A stretch of DNA of 64,000 nt from Parafilimonas terrae (GTDB lineage: Bacteria; Bacteroidota; Bacteroidia; Chitinophagales; Chitinophagaceae): positions 1-64,000 of the forward strand of contig NZ_FOXQ01000011.1 of the NCBI RefSeq assembly GCF_900115755.1, written 5' to 3'. Positions 34,439 through 43,859 of this stretch are shown here, piece after piece. The translations under genes were made by a program, and so were the position numbers. The notes beneath the pieces were generated by a model, which saw nothing but the letters and a program-made list of their open reading frames with translations, did no database searches and was not told the DNA's origin. Within the stretch, counting starts at the first letter, position 1, and the number at the start of each line of letters is the position of its first letter.

Positions 34439-35388
34439 TCTATGGTATAATTAAATTTTTTGAATGCTGATTTTTTTACAGACTGCAAATCGGTGAACGC
34501 TGCTGTACCGCCAAAAGCAGTTGTATTCAATGCGCCGCAAGCAGCGCCCATTTCTGTGCAATCCTTTAATGATTTATCGCGAATGAATTGCCTTATAAAC
34601 CCTGCATCAAAACTGTCGCCGGCGCCAATGGCATCAGCAAAATCATCGTTTATGAATGCAGGTTGTTCTATCACTTCATTTTTATAAAAAACCGTGGCGC
34701 CTTCAATGCTGTTTTTTACAACAATAATGTTGGCAAAACTTTTTATTGAAGCAACCGCATCCTGTATATTTTCTTTGCCGGTTATATTTTTTAATTCTTC
34801 CGCATTAGGCATGAACACATCAACATTTGGCAGTAAATTTTTCCAGTCGCAATCCCATTTTTCATAACTGTCCCATTGCGGATCAAGAGAAGTAGTTAAG
34901 CCAATATTTTTTGCACGTTTAAATAACTTTACAAGACCGGGCTTTAATGCCGGCTGGATAAAAACCGAACTTACATGAAGATGCCTCACATCGTGGAGCA
35001 TGGCATCTGTTATATCGTTTTCACTCAACGCATTCATGGCGCCGGGATAGGTAACCATGGCGCGGTTTTGTTCAAAGTTGAAAGCAACTGTAACGCCAGT
35101 TTGTAATGTATTGCTGCGAATAATATTATCTGTGGCAACACCTTTTACTTCAAGGTCTTTAATTATCTTTTTCCCGAAATCATCATCACCTGTGCAGCCG
35201 CAATAATTTACGGAAACGCCCAGTGCGCTTAGGTTTGAAGCGAAGATGGCGGAGCTGCTTCCAAGCGTATAAACCATTTTATCCGCAAGAATTTCTTTGC
35301 CTGTTTCAGGAAACTGCGCAAGCCCGCTTAAAATAAGGTCGATGTTTAATTCGCCGGCAACCAGTACATCAAATTTTTTATCCTGCAC
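34435..35388 (-). CDS. PfkB-family sugar kinase
   Basis: The 317-residue protein has the PfkB pattern: VAGELNIDLILSG at the N-terminus, LGSSSAIFASNLSALGVSVN, CGCTGDDDFGK and the C-terminal active-site segment ADAIGAGDSFDAGFIRQFI, with Asp as catalytic base. PfkB kinases of this context phosphorylate tagatose-6-phosphate (LacC/AgaZ-type role), but ribokinase-type or fructokinase activity cannot be excluded. It lies between the SIS isomerase gene (59 bases upstream) and the aldolase gene (four-base overlap). Confidence 0.9.
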   Translation of the reverse strand: MQDKKFDVLVAGELNIDLILSGLAQFPETGKEILADKMVYTLGSSSAIFASNLSALGVSVNYCGCTGDDDFGKKIIKDLEVKGVATDNIIRSNTLQTGVTVAFNFEQNRAMVTYPGAMNALSENDITDAMLHDVRHLHVSSVFIQPALKPGLVKLFKRAKNIGLTTSLDPQWDSYEKWDCDWKNLLPNVDVFMPNAEELKNITGKENIQDAVASIKSFANIIVVKNSIEGATVFYKNEVIEQPAFINDDFADAIGAGDSFDAGFIRQFIRDKSLKDCTEMGAACGALNTTAFGGTAAFTDLQSVKKSAFKKFNYTIE

Positions 35389-35447
35389 TTTTTAAGTGAA
35401 AATTTAAAAATGAAAATTCAATTTTATTAACAGCGGTTATTCATAAT

Positions 35448-36623
35448 TTATATTGTTATACCTGTTTCGAAAGAATAAATAGTTACGCCTTGCACCACCC
35501 TTGATATAGCGCCATTTACCGATGGGTTATCAGGCGATAAACCAACATCCAGGCTTTTATAAAAAGCCAGTATTTGCGCAGGTACTATTGCACAAACAGG
35601 AAGAAAATCTTCTTCAATACGTTCCTGCCTGTTACCAAAATTTATTTGTGCACCTACTTCAATCCCGCTTTCATTTTTTTCAGTTACAGCCAATTCATAT
35701 AAAGCATTATTACCGCTTTTCATAGCGCCAACGAGATCGTGCTCGTATTGCTTTACATAATCATTATTGCTGAAAAAATATACTACCAATGTTTGCTTAT
35801 CAATCACAGCTTTCGGGCCGTGCCGCAGGCCGAGATAACTGTCTTCTTTACAAATTATTTTTCCATCAGTCAATTCCTGCAGTTTAAGCGCCGCTTCAGT
35901 TGCCGTGCCAAGCAAATTTCCTGAGCCCAGGAACATGGCACGCCTGAAATCTTTGACAGCAGTCTTTTGCAACGTAGTTAATGCATCTGATAAAATATGC
36001 CCGGCTGCTTTTATTAATAACTGCACCTGATTTTTTATAATGGATGGATGATTGATATACGCCATCATCAGGCCCGTTAACAACATGCCTGAATAACTGC
36101 CTGTCATGGCAAGGCTTTTATCATTAGCCGTTTCAGGCAATACGAAAACATATTTTGGATTTGTTGTTTCATATTGCGCCAGCGAACCATTTTCATCGCA
36201 GGTAATAATAAGATGAAAACATTTTTTTGAAAATGTATCGGCCAGTTTAAGCGCGGCATTGCTTTCAGGGCTGTTGCCACTCCTGGCAAATGATATAATC
36301 AATGATGTTTGACTGGCATTAAAATAATCCTGCGGGCTTGAAACGATATTGGTGGTAGCAATGGCCCTGCTTTGAATTTTTGTATTCCTGAAAAATGCGC
36401 CTTCAAGCGAAAGGCCGATAAAAGCGCTTGTGCCTGCACCCGTAAAAATAATATTATCTGCTTCTTTATAAGCATGGGAAAGAAATGCATGAACCGATTC
36501 ACTGTGCTCAAAAAATAAATGTTCAACAGCATGCCATAAATCAGGCTGGCCGGCAATTTCTGCAGCCGTTAAATGTGCGCCTTTTCCTTTTAAGTAACTT
36601 TCATCCAGACTAAGCAATTGCAT
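35448..36623 (-). CDS. agaS: SIS-domain sugar isomerase/deaminase, AgaS-like
   Basis: The 391-residue protein has two SIS domains. FTGAGTSAFIGLSLEG and SFARSGNSPESNAALKLAD are the first phosphate-binding region; FLGSGNLLGTATEAALKLQEL and SYLGLRHGPKAVID are the second. This order and length fit AgaS, the galactosamine-6-phosphate deaminase/isomerase that makes tagatose-6-phosphate. GlmS-like activity is unlikely without the glutaminase domain. It is first in the minus-strand operon and directly behind the phased repeats at 36663-36704. A promoter with TTG, 20-base spacer and TACTTTTG lies just upstream. Confidence 0.85.
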   Translation of the reverse strand: MQLLSLDESYLKGKGAHLTAAEIAGQPDLWHAVEHLFFEHSESVHAFLSHAYKEADNIIFTGAGTSAFIGLSLEGAFFRNTKIQSRAIATTNIVSSPQDYFNASQTSLIISFARSGNSPESNAALKLADTFSKKCFHLIITCDENGSLAQYETTNPKYVFVLPETANDKSLAMTGSYSGMLLTGLMMAYINHPSIIKNQVQLLIKAAGHILSDALTTLQKTAVKDFRRAMFLGSGNLLGTATEAALKLQELTDGKIICKEDSYLGLRHGPKAVIDKQTLVVYFFSNNDYVKQYEHDLVGAMKSGNNALYELAVTEKNESGIEVGAQINFGNRQERIEEDFLPVCAIVPAQILAFYKSLDVGLSPDNPSVNGAISRVVQGVTIYSFETGITI

Positions 36624-36640
36624 GAATTAAGGTTTATAAA

Positions 36641-36704
36641 CAAAAGTAATGATTATAAATTTATCTTTCAAAATCTTTCTATTTTCTTCATAATCTTTCT
36701 ATTT
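36641..36704. promoter_or_regulatory. agaS promoter with 10-bp-phased DeoR-type operator
   Basis: On the minus strand TTG at 36671-36669, 20 bases and TACTTTTG at 36648-36641 make a promoter for the isomerase operon. On the plus strand ATCTTTC starts at 36663, 36673 and 36693, with a weaker TTTCTTC at 36683, so four units are phased at 10 bp. They cover the -33 region. DeoR-family regulators such as AgaR use short tandem repeats; binding by the divergent DeoR protein is inference. Similar CTTTCG repeats lie before SusC at 38876-38914. Confidence 0.6.
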
Positions 36705-36774
36705 AAATAATAAAATTGTGCTTAAGATTGTTTTTCAATAAATATTCTGATATATTAGCTGAAATTTTACATCC

Positions 36775-37560
36775 ATGGCCGAAAGGAAAGAGAGATTTAC
36801 CGTATCGAGACGAAAGAAAATATTGGAACATATAAAGGAGACCGGCGAAGTAATGGTAACGCAATTGAGCAGGGAATTTAATGTGAGCGAAGTAACCATT
36901 CGCAATGACCTTGAGCACCTGGAAAGAAAGAATTTATTGGTTCGCGCAAGGGGTGGCGCTATTCATACGGAAAATCATGTGGGGATAGACCAGCGGATTA
37001 CTGAAAAACATAAAATTCATGCAGCAGAAAAAGCAGCTATAGGCAAACTGGCTTCTTCTTTAATTAATGACGGAGAAACCATAATAATTGACAGCGGCAC
37101 CACTACTGCAGAAATTGTAAAACACCTGGATGGCATAAAACATTTAAACGTTGTTACCAATGCATTGAATATTGCCAATTTGCTGGCGGCGCACCCGGCA
37201 GTAAATGTAATAATTCCGGGCGGCTATTTAAGGCAGAATGCCATGAGCCTGGTTGGGCCGTTGGCAGAAAAAAACCTGCGCAATTTTTTTGTTGACAAAG
37301 TTTTTTTAAGCACTGATGGCTTTGATACCAAGCAGGGCATTTTTACGCCCAACATTGATGAAGCGCATTTAAACGGGATCATGATTGAAATTGCCAAAGA
37401 AGTGATCCTTGTTACCGACAGCAGCAAGTTTAAAAGAAAAAGCCTGGCGTTTATTTGCGGGCTTGATAAAATAAAGAAAGTAGTTACCGATAATGGTATT
37501 GCCAGTGATGACAAAAAACGTTTGGAAGAAGCAGGAATTGAGGTGCTGGTAGCGGGATAA
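36775..37560 (+). CDS. DeoR-family transcription regulator
   Basis: The 261-residue protein has an N-terminal helix-turn-helix (KKILEHIKETGEVMVTQLSR, EFNVSEVTIRNDLEHLERKN) and the conserved wing LLVRARGGAI. The C-terminal sugar-phosphate sensor domain follows, with EKAAIGKLASSLINDGETII, DSGTTTAEIVKHL and LVTDSSKFKRKSLAFI. AgaR-like regulators respond to phosphorylated sugars. It is divergent from the SIS-kinase-aldolase operon and shares its 150-base intergenic region with the phased repeats, so it probably represses both itself and that operon, and perhaps the SusC/D operon. Confidence 0.92.
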   Translation: MAERKERFTVSRRKKILEHIKETGEVMVTQLSREFNVSEVTIRNDLEHLERKNLLVRARGGAIHTENHVGIDQRITEKHKIHAAEKAAIGKLASSLINDGETIIIDSGTTTAEIVKHLDGIKHLNVVTNALNIANLLAAHPAVNVIIPGGYLRQNAMSLVGPLAEKNLRNFFVDKVFLSTDGFDTKQGIFTPNIDEAHLNGIMIEIAKEVILVTDSSKFKRKSLAFICGLDKIKKVVTDNGIASDDKKRLEEAGIEVLVAG

Positions 37561-37572
37561 ATTATCGAATAA

Positions 37573-37920
37573 ATGATAGACCAAAATTTTTGCGAATTTC
37601 TTGAATTTGTATTAACGAAAGCTTTTGCTAATTCACAAGATAATTTAATAAAACGTTTGTGGTGTGACGGCGTATTATTGCCTCAATCGGAAAAAGAAAT
37701 CTCCAAAAAACATATTAATGATAATAGACAAATTGTAACAACTGCATTCATTGGAGAAAGCGGGCAAGATAAATATCAATTGACAATTAGCCTTGGTAAA
37801 AAGGCTTTAAGCAAATATGCAAGAAACTTAAAAATAGAAGAATGCATTCCTCCAGCAACTGAAAGCTATTGGTATAAGATTGACACCATAAATAAAAAAT
37901 TGACAGTCAATCTTTATTAA
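37573..37920 (+). CDS. small protein of unknown function downstream of deoR
   Basis: The 115-residue protein starts MIDQNFCEFLEFVLTKAFAN, 12 bases after the DeoR gene, and is probably co-transcribed with it. No signal peptide, membrane segment or catalytic motif is seen. The middle has QIVTTAFIGESGQDKYQLTI, followed by charged residues and a tail ending DTINKKLTVNLY. It looks like a mixed alpha/beta cytoplasmic protein. I do not recognise the family. Confidence 0.65.
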   Translation: MIDQNFCEFLEFVLTKAFANSQDNLIKRLWCDGVLLPQSEKEISKKHINDNRQIVTTAFIGESGQDKYQLTISLGKKALSKYARNLKIEECIPPATESYWYKIDTINKKLTVNLY

Positions 37921-37940
37921 AACGGCTACAGAACAAACAC

Positions 37941-38807
37941 TCACTCGCTCAGCAGCACAATTGCCACTGCAGCCAATATCAAACCGATCAATAAAATTGT
38001 TCCTGGGAAAACAGCATAAATAATTAAAGAAATAATGATCGTTATTACAGGCGATAATCCCGTAAGCGGCACCACAATGATTGCTTTTCCATAGCGTAAC
38101 GCATATACTAAAGTAAGCGCCCCGATAGCATTTAATATCTGTATTATAAATGCGAGGTAAGGCCCTTTAAAACCCCAGTTGATGGGTTGCGAAAAATCGG
38201 TCATCCATATTGCAAAAGGCGATAGTAATAAAGCGCCAATGGCCATGTACATAAATATGCTTTCCGCTTTCATGGTATTGTTGCTAAACTTCATTACATA
38301 AGCCTGCAACCCCCACATAATAAAAACAATTACAGAAAGCCACAGCCAGCTATTGCCCGAAGTTTCACTGCCCGTTAATTTGGGGTTGGCCAGGAAAACT
38401 GCAGCAATTAATGCAAGCGATATGCCTGTCCAGTGTTTTTTATTGGTATGCTCTTTTAAGAATACAACAGATAAAATAATAGTAAGCACAGGAAACAATG
38501 ATATTAATGGAAATACTATATAGGCAGGGCCTTCGCGCAGGGCTTCAAATAAAATTAGCTGGCCACCGGCGCCAAGCAGGCCTACTATTAATCCTAAAAA
38601 AACAGAACGCTTATCCGTTTCAGGTTTCCACTTTATAATGTTTAATGCCACCAATGCGCATGGTATCATAGTTAAGCTCCATACCACATAACCTAATGTT
38701 GCAGGGAAACCTGCTTTTTCAGGTATTTCAATAAAAGCGCCCCAAACGCCCCAGAATACCGTAGTAATTATCGCATAAAACAGCCAGAGTTTCGACGATC
38801 TTATCAT
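37941..38807 (-). CDS. DMT/EamA-type inner-membrane transporter
   Basis: The 288-residue membrane protein has ten predicted helices in two repeated halves, starting with LWLFYAIITTVFWGVWGAFI. The first half ends with the charged PSLL-free LKEHTNKKHWTGISLALIAA, typical of EamA repeats; the second has IYAVFPGTILLIGLILAAVAI. DMT proteins carry sugars, amino acids or metabolites. Between DeoR and SusC it may move the imported sugar across the inner membrane, by context only. It is convergent with the 115-residue gene and divergent from SusC. Confidence 0.85.
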   Translation of the reverse strand: MIRSSKLWLFYAIITTVFWGVWGAFIEIPEKAGFPATLGYVVWSLTMIPCALVALNIIKWKPETDKRSVFLGLIVGLLGAGGQLILFEALREGPAYIVFPLISLFPVLTIILSVVFLKEHTNKKHWTGISLALIAAVFLANPKLTGSETSGNSWLWLSVIVFIMWGLQAYVMKFSNNTMKAESIFMYMAIGALLLSPFAIWMTDFSQPINWGFKGPYLAFIIQILNAIGALTLVYALRYGKAIIVVPLTGLSPVITIIISLIIYAVFPGTILLIGLILAAVAIVLLSE

Positions 38808-38875
38808 CAGCTATAATAGTTTTTGTTTTATAAAAATAACTATAAAAAACTTTTAATATTTTTTATTTTATTTTT

Positions 38876-38914
38876 ATTTCTTTCGTTATCTTTGGTTTCG
38901 TTATAAATCTTTCG
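38876..38914 (+). promoter_or_regulatory. SusC promoter with CTTTCG repeats
   Basis: TATCTTTG at 38887-38894 matches TAnnTTTG exactly; the -33 area is T-rich without TTG. CTTTCG at 38880, CTTTGG at 38890 and CTTTCG at 38909 cover the box, at about 10-bp phasing, and TTTCGTTAT occurs twice (38881, 38896). The pattern resembles the ATCTTTC repeats at 36663-36704. A leader of about 260 bases separates the promoter from the SusC ATG; nothing else in it was recognised. Confidence 0.55.
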
Positions 38915-39164
38915 AATGTATTGTTTGCAAAAAAATTGAATTATTCGGGAATAAAGCCCGGTTTACGGGAATTAAAAGATCTTTTTAATACGACAAGATT
39001 GTACATAAAACCATTAACGTTATATACAGCACTTAGCATTGAATTATAAATTTTATACCTGCTGTTAATTATAAAACAGATTCAAGATAAGTTGTCGTGA
39101 ACCAAACATCTTAAAAATTAACCGGTGAGAATTATATGTGATAATTAAAACAAACCAACTCTAC

Positions 39165-42158
39165 ATGAAAAAAATATTATTGTTGCCATTATTATTTACT
39201 GCCTTGTTTGCATCTGCCCAAACAAGGCCGTTGGAAGGTAAAGTTGTTTCGGCAACCGATCAGCATGCAGTAAGCAAAGCGTCCATCACAATTAAAAATG
39301 GTAAATCATTCATTGCAGATGACAGCGGCAGTTTTAGAATTGAGGTACCCTCCGGCGCATTATCATTAACTGTCAGTTCTATTGGCTTTGCCTCGCAGAA
39401 TGTTGCTGTGAATGCTGCAGATAATAATATTATCATACAGCTTATTGAAACAGATAAGAATTTGAATGAAGTGATTGTTGTTGGTTACAGCGATAAGAAA
39501 AGAGGTGAGTTAACAAGCTCAGTTGCTGTTGTTGATGCCGGCAAATTAAAAGATGTAACTACCAACGATGTGGGAAGCATGCTGCAGGGAAAAGTGGCGG
39601 GCCTGCAGGTAGTGAACAGTTCAGGCGTGCCCGGCGCCAATGCAGAAATAAGGCTGCGTGGCGTTTCATCTATCAATGCATCGCAATCGCCTTTATATGT
39701 GGTGGATGGAATAATCGGCGGCAATTTCGATCCCAATGATGTGGAAAGCATCACGGTTTTAAAAGATGCTGCAGCAACCGCCATGTATGGCTCACAGGCC
39801 AATGCAGGCGTAATTGTGGTTACCACCAAAAGGGCCAAGACAAATAAAACGGCTTTTGAGTTTAAGGCCACAACAGGTTTTCGCACGCCGGATTTTGGTA
39901 AGCTTGATATGATGAATGGCGAACAGTTATACAATTATCAAAAAGAGTTTTACCGGGATTATATTCCAACTGATACCGGCAACTCTTATAAGATTGACCT
40001 GTTGAAATTTTATGCTGAAAGGCCAAGAGAATTACAGGATCAAAACCATAACTGGATGACGACAATCTTTAATCCTGCGTTCATGCAGAATTATTACATC
40101 TCTATTTCAGGCAGAACAGAAAAAAGCGATTATTATCTCGGCGCATCTTATTATAATGAAGATGGCACATTCAAGAACACAAAATTTCAACGTGCTAATT
40201 TAAGAGCCTCTTCAACCTTGCATTTCAATCCAAAAATATCTTTAACCAATACCATTAATATAAGCGGCATTACAGGCACAAGCTATGATTACAATGATAT
40301 TTATTATGCATTCCTAAACCTGCCCTGGGATAATCCTTACGACAGCGCAGGCAAGCCTGTTTATGTAGATGGCAACTCTTCTTTCAAATGGTGGAGCAGG
40401 GATAAAGTAAACCCCTTACACACCATCGATCATTCAGATCATCCATACAAAGGTTTTGATGTGAATTATGATCTTAACTTTAATTATCAAATAACCAACT
40501 GGCTGGCTTTTTCAAGCACTAACCGCATTGGCGCAAGCTACAGCAAGAGCACTAATTATTATTCAGGCGATGTTGCCGGGCAATATCACGGAACAGGTTA
40601 TTTAGATGAAAGCAGCATCCTGAGTTACAGTGGCATTTCAAACGATCTTTTAAAATTCAATTTTAAGTTTGGTGATCACCAGCTAAACGGCCTTGCCGGT
40701 GTTGCATTTGAAGGCGGTAAAACAGAAACAATCGGCGCTTCCGGCCGCGGCCTGCCATTTAATTTAAGGGTTTTGAATGTTGTATCAAGCAATTTAAGCG
40801 TGAACGGATATTATGACCAGTCAGCATTAATATCTTATATCTCGCAGGTTAACTACAGTTATAAAAACAAATATTTCTTAACCGGCTCTTACCGTGTTGA
40901 TGGTTCCACTGCTTTTCAAAAAAATAACCGTTATGGCTCATTCCCGGCCATATCAGCCGGCTGGTTGGTAAGCAATGAAGATTTCTTAAAAAACAATCAC
41001 ATAATTGATCTCCTGAAAATACGTGGCGGCTATGGCGTAACAGGCACGCAGGATATTGGCGCTTCCCGCTATCTCGGGTTGTATTCATTAACCAGCCAAT
41101 ACAATAATGAATCGGCGGCAACACCATCACAATTGCCAAGCCCCAACTTAACATGGGAAAGCAAATACCAAACAAATATTGGTGTTGATATAGATTTCTT
41201 CAAACGCATTTCCTTATCAGTTGATGTATATAAAAACCAGACAAAGAATTTGTTGTTGCAGGTATCGCAGCCATTGTCTGTTGGCTTTGAAACGCGATGG
41301 GAAAATTCTGGGGAGATCGAAAACAAAGGTTTGGAAATTGCCTTATCAACTATCAATATCCAAAGCAAAAACTTTTCATGGACAACGGATTTCAACATCA
41401 GCTTTAATACAAATACGCTGCAAAAATTACCTGCAGGTTTTGTAAAAACAGGTTCATGGGCCATCTCTCAAACCTATCGAAACGGCGGTAATCTATATGA
41501 ATTTTATATGCCTGTATGGAAAGGCGTTGATCCGCAAACAGGTGCGCCTTTATGGGAAAAGATTACAAAAGATGCCGATGGCAATGTTACGGCAAAAGAA
41601 ACCACGTCAAGCTACGCCGAAGCCACTTTACAGGAAGTGGGCTCTGCATTACCAAAATACCAGGGCGGTTTCACCAACACATTCACCTATAAAAACTTCT
41701 CTTTAAGTGCCAACCTGTATTTCCTTTATGGCAACAAGGTTTACAGCAACGATCTGCGCTTTGTAATGAACGACGGCAACGAGCCTTACTATAATCAAAT
41801 TGTACTGCCATCGGGTTACAGCATTTGGGCAAAGCCCGGCGATATCGCCACCAATCCAAGCCCGCAAAACGCCGCCAATTCAACAGAAACATCAACAAGA
41901 TATTTGCAGGATGGCAGCTATCTTTCCATACGCAATATTTCGCTTGGTTATAACCTGCCGCAAAGCTTTGCCACAAGGCTTGGCCTGCAGAACATCGCGG
42001 TTACGGTTACGGCAGACAATGTTTATACCTTCACCAAATTTCTTGGGCAGGATCCGCAAACAACCATTCAGTCAGACATCTATACAACGCCCGGCGTAAG
42101 CGATTTCAAATACCCAAACAATCACCAGTATTTATTAAACATCAACATAAAATTTTAA
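39165..42158 (+). CDS. SusC/RagA-family TonB-linked outer-membrane transporter
   Basis: From the ATG at 39165 the product is 997 residues, beginning MKKILLLPLLFTALFASAQT (signal peptide). A carboxypeptidase-like CNA-type beta domain (LEGKVVSATDQHAVSKASIT) comes next. The plug has DVGSMLQGKVAGLQVVNSSG, EIRLRGVSSINASQSPLYVV and the diagnostic VLKDAAATAMYGSQANAGVI. A beta barrel follows, ending in the terminal aromatic KF. No TonB box or sigma/anti-sigma extension is evident. It imports the oligosaccharide bound by SusD at the surface. The SusD gene follows by three bases. Confidence 0.96.
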   Translation: MKKILLLPLLFTALFASAQTRPLEGKVVSATDQHAVSKASITIKNGKSFIADDSGSFRIEVPSGALSLTVSSIGFASQNVAVNAADNNIIIQLIETDKNLNEVIVVGYSDKKRGELTSSVAVVDAGKLKDVTTNDVGSMLQGKVAGLQVVNSSGVPGANAEIRLRGVSSINASQSPLYVVDGIIGGNFDPNDVESITVLKDAAATAMYGSQANAGVIVVTTKRAKTNKTAFEFKATTGFRTPDFGKLDMMNGEQLYNYQKEFYRDYIPTDTGNSYKIDLLKFYAERPRELQDQNHNWMTTIFNPAFMQNYYISISGRTEKSDYYLGASYYNEDGTFKNTKFQRANLRASSTLHFNPKISLTNTINISGITGTSYDYNDIYYAFLNLPWDNPYDSAGKPVYVDGNSSFKWWSRDKVNPLHTIDHSDHPYKGFDVNYDLNFNYQITNWLAFSSTNRIGASYSKSTNYYSGDVAGQYHGTGYLDESSILSYSGISNDLLKFNFKFGDHQLNGLAGVAFEGGKTETIGASGRGLPFNLRVLNVVSSNLSVNGYYDQSALISYISQVNYSYKNKYFLTGSYRVDGSTAFQKNNRYGSFPAISAGWLVSNEDFLKNNHIIDLLKIRGGYGVTGTQDIGASRYLGLYSLTSQYNNESAATPSQLPSPNLTWESKYQTNIGVDIDFFKRISLSVDVYKNQTKNLLLQVSQPLSVGFETRWENSGEIENKGLEIALSTINIQSKNFSWTTDFNISFNTNTLQKLPAGFVKTGSWAISQTYRNGGNLYEFYMPVWKGVDPQTGAPLWEKITKDADGNVTAKETTSSYAEATLQEVGSALPKYQGGFTNTFTYKNFSLSANLYFLYGNKVYSNDLRFVMNDGNEPYYNQIVLPSGYSIWAKPGDIATNPSPQNAANSTETSTRYLQDGSYLSIRNISLGYNLPQSFATRLGLQNIAVTVTADNVYTFTKFLGQDPQTTIQSDIYTTPGVSDFKYPNNHQYLLNINIKF

Positions 42159-42161
42159 GCC

Positions 42162-43859
42162 ATGAAGTATATGAAATCAATAAAAAGAAATTTTATGTTA
42201 CCGGCAGCTGATACGATGATTAAGCACGGTTGTGTCATTTATCCCGATTTAATCGGGACTCCCTTGTGCAGCAGTTTTTCATGGCAGCAACGCGGCCAGG
42301 CGCCTAAATCATCATCCTGTTTATTCAATATAACAATGCCAGTTTCGTTCCGCATCTATGCAACTGCAATATTGTTATGCATCATCACCTTCAGCAGTTG
42401 TATAAAAGATGTGGCGCCCAGCGATTCCATTACAACAGAAACACTTACATCAACAACGGAAGGCTTAACCAACGCGGTTAATGGTGCTTACGCTTTGTTT
42501 AAAGATCATGTAATGTTTAACGGCACGGCGGATGACAACAATATGTATTTGCGCCAGTTTTTCCAGTTATCAGATTTTGCCAGCGACGATATTGTTTGTT
42601 CACAGGTAACAGAAGACCCTTTGTTTTACAGTTTCAGTTTAGACCACTCTCCCACACAAACCAATACACGTTATTTCTGGTACATATCTTATAAGATCAT
42701 CAGCGATTGCAATACCGTAATTGAGGCGGTAGAAAAAGAACCAACAGATGATCCTGTAAGAAAACAATTACTGGGCGAATGTTACTTCCTGAGAGCCTTT
42801 GCGCATTTCAATCTTGTAAGATTATTTGCAAGGCCATACACGCAGGATAAATCATCACCCGGCATTATTCTGAGAACATCCACCAGCGATCCTTCAGAAA
42901 AAGCAAGATCAACCGTTGAAGAAGTGTATGCACAGGTTGTTGCAGATGCATTAAAGGCAGCAGACTTAATGGATGCATCGCGGGGTGTGCAGTATGCAAG
43001 TAAAGAAGCGGCAGAGGCATTGCTTTCGAGAGTGTATTTATACATGGATGATAATGCCAACGCAGCAACTTATGCAACCAAAGTAATTAACTCAGGAAGG
43101 TTTGCATTAACAACAGCAAGCACATTTCCACAATTGTTTGCAAATGCAGTAGGCGCTTCTGAAACCATTTTCTGCATTGCCTTTACAGATAAAGAAGACT
43201 ATGGCAAATTCGGCTCTATTGCTTCCATGATCTACAGCGACGGGAACAGCGGATGGGGCGAAGAATTTGCAAGCTCTTCCATCAGGGATTTAATGGGTGC
43301 ACATCCTGAAGATGTGCGCTGGGATTATATTGTACCGCTTGAAGATGGCAACGGTGGTATTGCAAAAAAGAATGGCATTGAGACTTATTATATCAGCAAA
43401 TTTTCTTTCCAGGATGGCAGCCCCACTCTAAGCTCTCCTATTATGTTCCGGCTTGCAGAAATGTATTTAAACCGTGCAGAAGCCGAAGCAAAAACCGGCA
43501 ACACAAAAGCTGCATTGGATGATGTGGATGCCATACGGAAGAATCGTGGTTTGCAAAACAGCTTGTACAACGGCAAAGTGCCTAATGGCACGACTTTACT
43601 GGACGTGGTATTGAATGAAAGGCGCATAGAGCTTGCATTTGAAGGCCAGCGCACTTTTGATGTATATCGCAACAATAAAACAATGAACAGGACCTATTGG
43701 GGTTATCATTTGCCGGGTTTAAAGGAAACAGATATTGACCTGTCAAAAACGCCAACAGGCTATAGCAATATGACCGTAGAGCCAACAGATAACAGGATCA
43801 TCTATTACATTCCGATTGATGAAATACAAAGTAATTCATTGTGCACACAAAACCCGTAA
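42162..43859 (+). CDS. SusD/RagB-family nutrient-binding lipoprotein with disturbed N-terminus
   Basis: The open frame has 565 residues. The mature part is a typical SusD: TPR-like helices (GECYFLRAFAHFNLVRLFAR), ARSTVEEVYAQVVADALKAA, RLAEMYLNRAEAEAKTGNTK and the C-terminal VVLNERRIELAFEGQRTFDV and PIDEIQSNSLCTQNP. The N-terminus is odd. MKYMKSIKRNFM is followed by about 48 non-conserved residues before FRIYATAILLCIITFSSC, the signal peptide and lipobox Cys (residue 80). The extra part includes a hairpin TCCCGATTTAATCGGGA and looks like an in-frame insertion. A second ATG at 42336 gives a normal lipoprotein signal with the Cys at 22, and is probably the working start. Confidence 0.9.
   Translation: MKYMKSIKRNFMLPAADTMIKHGCVIYPDLIGTPLCSSFSWQQRGQAPKSSSCLFNITMPVSFRIYATAILLCIITFSSCIKDVAPSDSITTETLTSTTEGLTNAVNGAYALFKDHVMFNGTADDNNMYLRQFFQLSDFASDDIVCSQVTEDPLFYSFSLDHSPTQTNTRYFWYISYKIISDCNTVIEAVEKEPTDDPVRKQLLGECYFLRAFAHFNLVRLFARPYTQDKSSPGIILRTSTSDPSEKARSTVEEVYAQVVADALKAADLMDASRGVQYASKEAAEALLSRVYLYMDDNANAATYATKVINSGRFALTTASTFPQLFANAVGASETIFCIAFTDKEDYGKFGSIASMIYSDGNSGWGEEFASSSIRDLMGAHPEDVRWDYIVPLEDGNGGIAKKNGIETYYISKFSFQDGSPTLSSPIMFRLAEMYLNRAEAEAKTGNTKAALDDVDAIRKNRGLQNSLYNGKVPNGTTLLDVVLNERRIELAFEGQRTFDVYRNNKTMNRTYWGYHLPGLKETDIDLSKTPTGYSNMTVEPTDNRIIYYIPIDEIQSNSLCTQNP
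42190..42335. repeat. in-frame repeat-like insertion in the SusD signal region
   Basis: Between the SusD-like start (MKSIKRNF) and the lipoprotein signal peptide lies a segment containing the perfect palindrome TCCCGATTTAATCGGGA (42242-42258) and the 17-mer AACGCGGCCAGGCGCCT (42289-42305). The 17-mer recurs with one change at 43858-43874, just after the SusD stop. Composition differs from the flanking coding sequence. The exact ends of the insertion cannot be fixed by eye. Confidence 0.5.

Noticed and set aside
38915-39164. Riboswitch in the long SusC leader
   Set aside because: No known aptamer consensus or terminator/antiterminator pair was recognised; the leader is simply AT-rich.
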